Positions 1-5,521 of a DNA stretch of 5,521 nt are shown here, one piece after another. The notes under the pieces were generated by a model that did not search any database, was not told the DNA's origin, and was given only the letters and a program-made list of their open reading frames with translations. The first letter of the stretch is position 1, and every line of letters begins with the position of its first letter. The position numbers and the translations under genes were made by a program. The DNA comes from Fidelibacterota bacterium (GTDB taxonomy: Bacteria > Fidelibacterota > Marinisomatia > Marinisomatales > CAZVFT01): the NCBI GenBank assembly GCA_014381485.1, contig JACNLN010000179.1:1-5521 (forward strand). The letters are read 5' to 3'.

Positions 1-9
1 CTTCAATAT

Positions 10-29
10 CCCCGCCCTGAAGGACGAGG
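10..29 (-). repeat. GC-rich REP-like hairpin abutting the transposase stop codon
   Basis: On the coding (minus) strand the TAG stop (32-30) is followed directly by CCTCGTCC, loop TTCA, then GGGCGGGG. This gives an 8-bp stem with two G-T wobbles. It is followed by GATATTGAAG rather than a T-tract, so it does not look like a rho-independent terminator. The arm 'cgtccTTCAgggcg' resembles hairpins I recall near IS200/RAYT-type genes in many genomes; that is memory, not a search. It most likely marks the 3' end or recognition hairpin of the transposase unit, with the tetranucleotide ATAG at its 5' foot. Incidental use as an mRNA 3'-end stabiliser is an alternative. Confidence 0.6.
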
Positions 30-539
30 CTATTCACATGCGAAACTTGAGTTACTTTTTGTATCAAACCATGCTTGAATAAATTCCGGATCAAATAATT
101 CCCCATTTCGTGTACCTATGCACTCATGATAATTTGAAAATTCCCAGTCCAATAAATTTTGCACCAAATTATGTTTTAGTGGATTTAAATGAATATATCG
201 TGAAATATGCATTAAATAAAATTCATCATTTATTATCCTGGACTTAGCTCTACCCTCAAATAAAGTACCTTTTCTATTCAACTGTTTATTCATCGACTGC
301 ACAAAAACATTATTTAATGATTGTACAAATCTGGATACAGGTATGTCAGTCTTTTGATACAACATTAAATGATAATGGTTTGGAATTAAACAATAGGCAA
401 TCACGGAAATAGAATACCTTATCGAGTATTTTCTCAATAAATCAATGAAGTATAAATAATTTCCCCTTGTATAAAATATACGTTTTTTGTCAATACCACG
501 ATTGTAAATATGATAGTAATTGTCTTTAATGAACCGCAT
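30..539 (-). CDS. REP-associated tyrosine transposase (Y1/HUH family, RAYT)
   Basis: This encodes a 169-aa single-domain Y1 transposase of the IS200-like/RAYT superfamily. Such enzymes nick and rejoin single-stranded DNA at hairpins through a covalent 5'-phosphotyrosine. Seen in the sequence: an N-terminal 'YYHIYNRG' strand (residues 8-15), the HUH metal-binding motif 'PNHYHLML' with H55 and H57, the family block 'GTLFEGRAKS' (91-100), and 'SRYIHLNPLKHNLV' (113-126), whose Y115 is the predicted nucleophile, followed by 'DWEFSNYHE'. Length is normal for the family and no key residue is missing, so it looks intact. The start is well fixed: an in-frame TAA lies three codons before ATG-539, with only ACG and AGA between. 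Base composition is far lower in GC (22-28% in two sampled 60-nt blocks) than the neighbouring polymerase gene (57-65% in sampled blocks), which suggests transfer. A palindrome precedes it and a GC-rich hairpin abuts its TAG stop, as expected of RAYT units. The family call is secure; present mobility is not known. Confidence 0.92.
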   Translation of the reverse strand: MRFIKDNYYHIYNRGIDKKRIFYTRGNYLYFIDLLRKYSIRYSISVIAYCLIPNHYHLMLYQKTDIPVSRFVQSLNNVFVQSMNKQLNRKGTLFEGRAKSRIINDEFYLMHISRYIHLNPLKHNLVQNLLDWEFSNYHECIGTRNGELFDPEFIQAWFDTKSNSSFACE

Positions 540-681
540 CGTTCTTTAGCCTTTCAAAGGTTTGAAACCTTTGAAAGGTTATTAACTCGAGTTTACTTTT
601 GGTTAATGTTTTTCTGCCACACATTGCTAAATTCCTGAAAACAATGTAAACCAATTTAATTTTGACATCAATTGAAATCCA
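540..681. other. 142-nt AT-rich spacer between polymerase and transposase genes
   Basis: The spacer contains the 29-nt palindrome (550-578). Otherwise it shows only weak, imperfect inverted repeats, for example 599-613 against 638-654, and ACATTG/CAATGT at 621-626 and 642-647. No T-tract terminator follows the polymerase stop on the minus strand, and no clear promoter for the transposase gene stands out. It is too short and stop-rich for another gene. Confidence 0.5.
550..578. repeat. 29-nt perfect palindrome upstream of the transposase gene
   Basis: Two 14-nt arms (550-563 and 565-578) are exact reverse complements around one central base at 564. Each arm contains a smaller palindrome, CCTTTCAAAGG at 550-560 and CCTTTGAAAGG at 568-578, so the DNA or RNA could fold as one long hairpin or two short ones. 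It sits 10 nt before the transposase ATG. On the coding strand its last six bases, GAAAGG (plus-strand 555-550), are the only purine-rich stretch that could serve as a ribosome-binding site, so the hairpin could hide it. By position and form it is a candidate REP/terminal hairpin acted on by the adjacent Y1 transposase. It could also terminate polymerase-gene transcription, but no T-tract follows on the minus strand. Confidence 0.75.
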
Positions 682-3600
682 CTATCTGTACACACCCTCC
701 AGCAACCTGCTCTTCTGATCTGCAACTTTCACACTTTTCATCTTCTTCACCATCTTTTGAAGGCTTGCCAGCTTCTCTATGGTTACGGTGTAAACCCCGT
801 ACGCCTTCTCCACCTTCCCACGGAGGACAAAGAGGGTCTCCCAGTTCAGAAGGTCACCATATTTCCGAAATACATCTGGAAACATGACGCATTCGTAGAT
901 GTCCGTTTCATCCTCAAAGGTGACAAACTCCATCGGCTCTCTCCTGCGGGTCATGGCTTGCTTCCGGGTAATGTACACACCGGCAAGATTGATGGTTTTC
1001 CCAACATAATGCGGGATGTCTTTCGCCTTTTTAATCTTACCTTTCAGAAAGGGGAGGTATCTTTCCAGTGGATGTTCAGAAACGGGAAAGCCGAAGATTT
1101 CGATTTCCATTTGGACTTTTTCTTCTCTGGTTAGTTCCCCTTTCAGAGGAGATTCCGTAATGGGAGAGCGGTCTCCATCCTGCAGATAAAAGGAGGCTAC
1201 TTTAAAGGCAATCTCCCGGTGAGTAAGCTCCGGCTCAAGTTCCGCAAAGCAGCCGGCATTGGTGAGAGCCATAGCATCAGCCACATCCAGATCCACCCGC
1301 ACAAGAAAATTTTCAAGCGACTCAAAATCTCGCACCTTTCTTTCATCCAGCACAGCCTCCACCGCTTTTCCCTGAAGCCCCTTGATGGACATAAATCCCA
1401 TACGGATCTTATCTTTACTTCCCTTGTAGGTCCGTTCGCTGAGATTAATGTGGGGAGGCAATATTTCAATCCCCCACCGGCGAGCTTCACTCAGATAGGC
1501 ATACGCGGAGTAGTATCCCCCCTGATTCGTTACCACCGCCGCAAGGAATTCCGCCGGATAGTGCGCCTTCAGATATGCGCAGGTAAACGAGAGCATCGCA
1601 TAAGATGCGGAGTGAGGCTTGCAGAATGAGTAGCCGGAAAACGATTCAATCATCCCCCACAGATCGTTCACCAGCGTTTCAGGATACCCCCGTTTCATAG
1701 CTCCCGCCACGAACTTTTTTTTCCAGTGAGGCACGAGGTGCTCCAGCGATGGGCGGGAAATCACCTTCCGGAGATAGTCTGACTCGGCATATCCGAATCC
1801 TGCTATCTTTCGAGCAGTCATGGATACTTGTTCTTCATAGACCATGATTCCGTAGCTCTCTTTCAAAAAGTGTAGGTCAGGGTGGAGGAGTCTCCACGGC
1901 TTTCCATGGATTCGTTCCAGCATCAGATTGGTGTAGCGGTTAGCAGCCGGACGGATAATGGAGGAGTAGATTACCACGTGCTCAAAATCAACCGCGCCCG
2001 CTTTCGCCAGAAGCTGACGGGTAGCAGGACTTTCGATGTAGAACACTCCCATGGTCTTCCCATTTTTCATAAGGGCTTCCGTTTTGGGATCTCCAACGGA
2101 CTGAATCTGATGATAGTCCACGTACCTGTCGCGATGAAGACCTATCTGCCGTAGAGTATCCCGTACCACCGCCAGGGAACGATTCCCTAAAAGATCAATT
2201 TTCAGGAGTCCCGAATCTTCCACCTGGTCCTTTTCCCACTCCACGATTTGAACCCCTTTCGTCGCCTTCAGTACTGGCACGTATTTCCGGATTTCATCCG
2301 GCACAATAATCACACCCCCGGGATGAACGGAAGAGGTGCGAAAGGCTCCTACAATTGTTTCGCTCTGTTTCAGAATCTCCAGGAGTGTATCGTCCAGATC
2401 GAGATTGCTGAAACGGTCATCCGTCTGGACCCATTTCACGAGCTCCTTCTGCCGGCTGTACCACCCAATCCGCTTGGTGACCGCTTTTATCTCCTCATTG
2501 GAAAGACCGTACACTTTTCCCACCTCCCGCACGGCGGATCGCGGCTGGAGGAACACCTGATTGGAAACCATAGCCGTCCGGTGGAGGCCGTACTTTCGAA
2601 ACACATACTCCAGTATGTCATCCCTCTCGTCCCAGGGAAAATCCACATCAATATCGGGCATCCCTTCCCGCTCTGGATGGATGAAGCGCTCAAACTGGAG
2701 ATTGTACCGGATCGGATCCACCTGGGTGATGAAGAGACAGTAGCTCACGATGGAAGCAGCTGCCGATCCACGGCCGATGGTGGCTCTCGTCTGCTGAATA
2801 ATATCCCACACCACCAGAAAATAGGGAGCAAATCCTTTCTGGGTGATGATGGCAAGCTCGTATTCAATCCGCTCCCGGATGTTCTCCGTAATCTTCTCAT
2901 ACCGTTTGGTGGCACCGGCGCACACCATATCCCGAAGTTTTTTATTAGCAGTGTGCGTTTCCTTCAGAGACTGGCCAAGAAAAATGGTGTTCAAAAAATT
3001 CCAGTCCGTTTTGCACCGCTCCGCCAGGTAGTGAGCATTGTTGATGGCTTCCAGACTGTTGGGAAACATTTGAACCATCTCTTTCTCAGAACGGAAGTAG
3101 TGCTTTTCGCTCTTGTAGTCCTCTGACGTCAATTGAGAAAGAATTGCGTTCTTTTCAATGGCTCGCAGGATTTTGTGGCTGGCATGATCCTCGGGATGTA
3201 AAAAATAAACATCTCCAGTTGCCACAATTTCCAGATTAAATTTCTTTGCCAGCCGCTTCGATTCCGCTTCGCTGACGCCGGGCCTCAACTCTACAAAAAG
3301 ATGGGAATCAGAAACACAAGAGGTCAGTTCCCTCAGTATAGATTCTTGGGGAGAAAGAATGAACAATCCTTCGTAGTAAGCACTAACAACTTCCGAAATG
3401 GAAGCATTGGGATCGTCGTGCACTCGGGATATAGCCCGGCACATATTTTCGTATCCCATCTGATTTTCCGCCAGCAGGATGACTTCATCACGACTGGTGA
3501 TAAGGTTGGTGCCGGCTATGGGGAGGATGTCATATTCTTTCGCAAGCTGAACAAAGCGGATAAATCCCCAGACCCCGTTCACCTCTGTAAGAGCAAGATG

Positions 3601-3699
3601 GCTCATGCGGTATTTCCGAGCTCGAGCCAGCAGCTCCCGAGGGGAGGCGGTGCCGGCCATTTTGGAAAAAGTGGAGTGGGTGTTTAGGTGCGTGAACAT
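682..3699 (-). CDS. dnaE: DNA polymerase III alpha subunit, DnaE2/ImuC-like (error-prone type)
   Basis: This encodes a complete 1005-aa C-family DNA polymerase. In order: a PHP domain (about 2-230); the palm, with 'GRGSAAAS' (309-316), the metal-binding aspartates of 'PDIDVDF' (D349, D351) and 'LLKIDLLG' (D502); 'SSVHPGGVII' (456-465); 'GVFYIESPATRQLL' (551-564); the fingers, with 'GIMVYEEQV' (617-625) and 'CKPHSASYAMLS' (693-704); a helix-hairpin-helix region (about 792-821); and an OB-fold (about 902-977). All three catalytic acids are present. The PHP metal site is eroded: the usual LHxHS is LNTHS (N6) and the usual TDH is TEV (39-40), so PHP nuclease activity is unlikely. It is shorter than E. 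coli DnaE (1160 aa) and ends soon after the OB-fold, without a tau-binding domain. That length, with the 'YIESPA' and 'EWEKDQVEDSGLLK' variants, favours a translesion or second alpha subunit over the main replicase; this is inference. No imuB or lexA neighbour is seen. ATG-3699 is chosen because the PHP domain begins at once. GC is higher than in both neighbours. Confidence 0.95.
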   Translation of the reverse strand: MFTHLNTHSTFSKMAGTASPRELLARARKYRMSHLALTEVNGVWGFIRFVQLAKEYDILPIAGTNLITSRDEVILLAENQMGYENMCRAISRVHDDPNASISEVVSAYYEGLFILSPQESILRELTSCVSDSHLFVELRPGVSEAESKRLAKKFNLEIVATGDVYFLHPEDHASHKILRAIEKNAILSQLTSEDYKSEKHYFRSEKEMVQMFPNSLEAINNAHYLAERCKTDWNFLNTIFLGQSLKETHTANKKLRDMVCAGATKRYEKITENIRERIEYELAIITQKGFAPYFLVVWDIIQQTRATIGRGSAAASIVSYCLFITQVDPIRYNLQFERFIHPEREGMPDIDVDFPWDERDDILEYVFRKYGLHRTAMVSNQVFLQPRSAVREVGKVYGLSNEEIKAVTKRIGWYSRQKELVKWVQTDDRFSNLDLDDTLLEILKQSETIVGAFRTSSVHPGGVIIVPDEIRKYVPVLKATKGVQIVEWEKDQVEDSGLLKIDLLGNRSLAVVRDTLRQIGLHRDRYVDYHQIQSVGDPKTEALMKNGKTMGVFYIESPATRQLLAKAGAVDFEHVVIYSSIIRPAANRYTNLMLERIHGKPWRLLHPDLHFLKESYGIMVYEEQVSMTARKIAGFGYAESDYLRKVISRPSLEHLVPHWKKKFVAGAMKRGYPETLVNDLWGMIESFSGYSFCKPHSASYAMLSFTCAYLKAHYPAEFLAAVVTNQGGYYSAYAYLSEARRWGIEILPPHINLSERTYKGSKDKIRMGFMSIKGLQGKAVEAVLDERKVRDFESLENFLVRVDLDVADAMALTNAGCFAELEPELTHREIAFKVASFYLQDGDRSPITESPLKGELTREEKVQMEIEIFGFPVSEHPLERYLPFLKGKIKKAKDIPHYVGKTINLAGVYITRKQAMTRRREPMEFVTFEDETDIYECVMFPDVFRKYGDLLNWETLFVLRGKVEKAYGVYTVTIEKLASLQKMVKKMKSVKVADQKSRLLEGVYR

Positions 3700-3729
3700 T
3701 TTTAAAATTACATATCATCATTTAGTACA
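3700..3729 (-). other. Short intergenic gap and polymerase leader without Shine-Dalgarno
   Basis: Only 30 nt separate the TGA stop of the secreted-protein gene (3732-3730) from the polymerase ATG. On the coding strand the bases before the ATG read TAATTTTAAAA, with no GGAGG-like element. A-rich, SD-less leaders are common in Bacteroidota and relatives. No hairpin, T-tract or promoter-like pair is visible, so readthrough from the upstream gene is the simplest expression route. An unrecognised promoter inside the upstream gene cannot be excluded. Confidence 0.55.
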
Positions 3730-5521
3730 TCATCTCAACAATACCATCTTCCTTGTTTGATGAAACTTCTTATTACTTTCGATTGATTCAGCGGTAAGGC
3801 GGTAGATATACAACCCAGAAGCAACTGATTTGCCTCTATTATTCTTACCATCCCATAGCACTCTTTTAAACCCTGCTGTCTCACTCCCATTTATTAATGT
3901 TTTAACTTCCCTACCTAACAAGTCGAATATCGTTAATTCCACAAATGATTCTTCAGGTAAATCGTATTTTATTGTTGTGATTGGATTGAAGGGGTTGGGA
4001 TGGTTTTCATAAAGAGCAAATTTATCAGGAAGGTTTTCCGATTTAACTATCTGCTTATATGGCAAGTACGGTTTGCACTTTGGAAATGTCATATCAGATT
4101 CACTCCCCTCACTATCTTCCGCTGTTATCCTATAACAGGCAGAAGGATTTAACCGCAATTTTCCACCGCTACTTGCTATTGTTACCTGAGTATCCTCGTA
4201 GAGGTTTGTATACTTATCAACAGAGGTGAGGTATTCATAAGTTGACTGGTAGTCAGTAAGTCTGCGATAGATTTTGTACCAGACAATATCGGATTTCCAG
4301 CTCAGATACAGATTCCAGTACAGGGTTGGGTGTTGCCCAGCACTACCGGTAATACCAAACCCCGATGGTATCGAGGGAATGCCATCATAGTATAATGCGC
4401 CCATATCCATTCGTGTACCATCGGGGTCTTGGTCATCGGGATCTGTTTCCCAATTCATTCCATCGCCATTGAGGTCGGGATCACCAGCATCTATGCAGGG
4501 GGAATTTGTTGTCAGGTGATAATCTACGTTATCTGAATCCACAAAAATAGGATCATCGTTGATAACACCAACTTTATAAGGATAGTTTAGAAAAATAGAA
4601 AATTGTTCTGTATATCCATAAATATCATTGTAAGTCACATCAAAACAGTAGTTTTGCTGGAAATTGAGATCAAAACCATAAGTACCGCCGGATGTTTGAT
4701 GATCATAATAAATAATGTTATTTCGCATATCTATTGCCGGATTTCCTTCCGTGCACGATGTATTAGAACTTGCACTAATACCAATACCGAAATTCACAAT
4801 GGTATTGTTTAAGATCTTTAAGACGTTATCTGTCAGGTTTGATGTGCAACTGATACCAGTGGAATTTGCGTCTCCATCTCCTACTAAAAGATTTCTTAAA
4901 ATAGCAGCTTCAACGCCGTCAGAAATACTTATAGCATTCTTTTGAAGTGCCGGTCTGGTGATAATGCAGTCTTCAATGGTAGCTTTCCCTTCAATAAGCA
5001 CGATTGCAGCACCGCTACCATACGAATAGGCAGCGTCTGAGATATGTATATATTTCAGAGTAATATCGGCATTTGGATGTGATAGGATAAATCCGCCCCA
5101 CAAACCACTATCAGGATTTGTTAGTTGGAAAATAATGGGATTCTCTTCACTTCCTTCCGCCATTAATGTACCCGCCACATTAAACCTGAATCCTCCAAAT
5201 TGCAGAGTTGGTTCGATATTATATATCCCGCCCGCAGGAATGTAAAGTGTATCTCCCTCTCCAATAGCAACCTCCCTTTCTTCTGCGTTGGCACTCACAT
5301 AATTCGCAGTTACCGTCACACCCTCCTGGTGAAAATTCACTCCTGTGGTGGGGTTATTCGCATTGGTGAAGGATGCGTCACCCGTCGGACTGGCGGACCA
5401 GTGATCAAACACCCCAATATCACTCTCCGTTACCGCACCAACATTTGGCGCGAATAAAATTAAATTACCGCTGCTTTCACTTAAATTCACACCTTCGCCA
5501 ATAAGAGTTACATTAAAATAC
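3730..5521 (-). CDS. T9SS-sorted beta-helix surface/secreted protein (5' end outside window)
   Basis: The frame is open to the right edge (596 codons visible). The GTG at 5490-5488 lies inside a domain and is not a credible start, so the N-terminus and any signal peptide are off-window. Counting residues from the first full codon (5520-5518): an InlB-like bacterial repeat (1-75; 'FNVTLIGEG', 'FDHWSAS', 'VTVTANYV'); a right-handed parallel beta-helix (about 82-330) with recurrent rungs such as 'LKILNNTIVNFGIGIS' and 'AIDMRNNIIYY'; 'SPCIDAGDPD' running into a Ca-loop-like 'DPDLNGDGMNWE' (347-358) and 'GTRMDMGALYYD' (368-379), a block common at the end of such helices; an FN3-like domain (about 383-485); and a T9SS type A sorting domain (about 496-596; 'NHPNPFNPITTIKYDLP', 'FDLLGREVKTL', 'WDGKNNRGKSVASGLYIYRL', 'KMVLLR'). 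Family knowledge predicts Sec export, then transfer across the outer membrane by T9SS with removal of the C-terminal domain and release or surface anchoring. No catalytic residues could be assigned. The helix may bind or cleave polysaccharide, or be structural; the substrate is unknown. Confidence 0.9.
   Translation of the reverse strand, partial: YFNVTLIGEGVNLSESSGNLILFAPNVGAVTESDIGVFDHWSASPTGDASFTNANNPTTGVNFHQEGVTVTANYVSANAEEREVAIGEGDTLYIPAGGIYNIEPTLQFGGFRFNVAGTLMAEGSEENPIIFQLTNPDSGLWGGFILSHPNADITLKYIHISDAAYSYGSGAAIVLIEGKATIEDCIITRPALQKNAISISDGVEAAILRNLLVGDGDANSTGISCTSNLTDNVLKILNNTIVNFGIGISASSNTSCTEGNPAIDMRNNIIYYDHQTSGGTYGFDLNFQQNYCFDVTYNDIYGYTEQFSIFLNYPYKVGVINDDPIFVDSDNVDYHLTTNSPCIDAGDPDLNGDGMNWETDPDDQDPDGTRMDMGALYYDGIPSIPSGFGITGSAGQHPTLYWNLYLSWKSDIVWYKIYRRLTDYQSTYEYLTSVDKYTNLYEDTQVTIASSGGKLRLNPSACYRITAEDSEGSESDMTFPKCKPYLPYKQIVKSENLPDKFALYENHPNPFNPITTIKYDLPEESFVELTIFDLLGREVKTLINGSETAGFKRVLWDGKNNRGKSVASGLYIYRLTAESIESNKKFHQTRKMVLLR

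Larger units (their letters stand above)
10..578 (-). mobile_element. Putative RAYT unit: transposase gene plus 5' palindrome and 3' hairpin
   Basis: The region combines an intact Y1/HUH transposase gene, a 29-nt palindrome immediately upstream and a GC-rich hairpin at the stop codon. Its AT-rich composition contrasts with the polymerase gene next to it. The two hairpins differ in sequence, so this is not a simple REP-RAYT-REP pair with identical ends. Boundaries are inferred from the hairpins only. IS200-type and RAYT elements leave no target duplication, so none was expected. The left limit may extend past the window edge. Confidence 0.45.

Noticed and set aside
599..654. Imperfect inverted repeat (TTGGTT... 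against ...AACCAA) in the spacer after the polymerase stop
   Set aside because: The pairing needs an internal loop and a bulge around a loop of about 25 nt, and no T-tract follows. It is not strong enough to call a terminator or regulatory RNA.
662..690. TTGACA at 662-667 on the plus strand with a possible -10 about 17 nt later
   Set aside because: The -10 candidate (TCTGTA) is poor, and transcription would run antisense into the polymerase gene. AT-rich spacer sequence gives such matches by chance, and the sigma-70 consensus of this lineage may differ.
1040..1052. CCTTTCAGAAAGG inverted repeat resembling the transposase palindrome
   Set aside because: It is short (6-bp arms), lies within conserved polymerase coding sequence, and differs from the 29-nt element at its centre. 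It is probably a coincidence of codons.
757..1134. Plus-strand open frames at 757-1134, 1219-1629, 1882-2154 and 3301-3687
   Set aside because: All are shadows of the polymerase gene, with no domain-like sequence and no plausible independent start signals.
2248..3126. 292-codon open frame on the plus strand, antisense to the polymerase gene
   Set aside because: It lies wholly inside a well-supported polymerase gene with conserved motifs on the other strand. The translation shows no recognisable domain, and long antisense frames are common in GC-richer genes.
682..3699. Calling the polymerase the main replicative DnaE
   Set aside because: Length, missing C-terminal region, eroded PHP site and the 'YIESPA' motif variant fit the second or error-prone alpha subunit class better. 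It cannot be fully excluded without seeing the rest of the genome.
5488..5490. GTG as the start codon of the T9SS protein
   Set aside because: The frame stays open to the window edge and the ten upstream codons continue the InlB-like repeat domain. No signal peptide follows the GTG.

Overview
The window reads as a fragment of a bacterial chromosome, probably from the FCB group (Bacteroidota, Ignavibacteria, Neomarinimicrobiota, Calditrichota, KSB1-like lineages). Three things point there: a C-terminal type IX secretion (T9SS) type A sorting domain of the 'NPFNP...TTIKYDLP' kind, a short C-family DNA polymerase of the 'GVFYIESPATRQLL' clade, and A/T-rich start contexts without a Shine-Dalgarno sequence. 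A genus cannot be assigned from this sequence alone.

All three real genes lie on the minus strand, so transcription runs from the right edge to the left. (1) From 5521 to 3730 is the 3' part of a large secreted or surface protein; its N-terminus is outside the window. It holds an InlB-like bacterial repeat, a right-handed beta-helix, a Ca-loop / 'SPCIDAGDPD...DPDGTRMDMGA' motif, an FN3-like domain and a T9SS sorting domain. (2) After only 30 nt comes a complete 1005-aa DNA polymerase III alpha-like polymerase at 3699-682. It resembles the error-prone DnaE2/ImuC side of the family: the polymerase aspartates are intact, the PHP metal site is eroded and the C-terminus is short. (3) After a 142-nt spacer comes a small, AT-rich Y1 (HUH) REP-associated tyrosine transposase gene at 539-30. 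It has a 29-nt perfect palindrome just upstream of its start and a GC-rich hairpin starting right at its stop codon.

The first two genes are close enough to be co-transcribed, but no functional link between a T9SS cargo protein and a translesion-type polymerase is evident. No imuB/dinB, imuA or lexA partner is visible in the window. The transposase with its two hairpins looks like an inserted RAYT/REP-type unit downstream of the polymerase gene. I see no tRNA, rRNA, CRISPR array or riboswitch, and no convincing rho-independent terminator. The most unusual structure is the palindrome/hairpin pair around the transposase. I found nothing that clearly amounts to an undescribed system.
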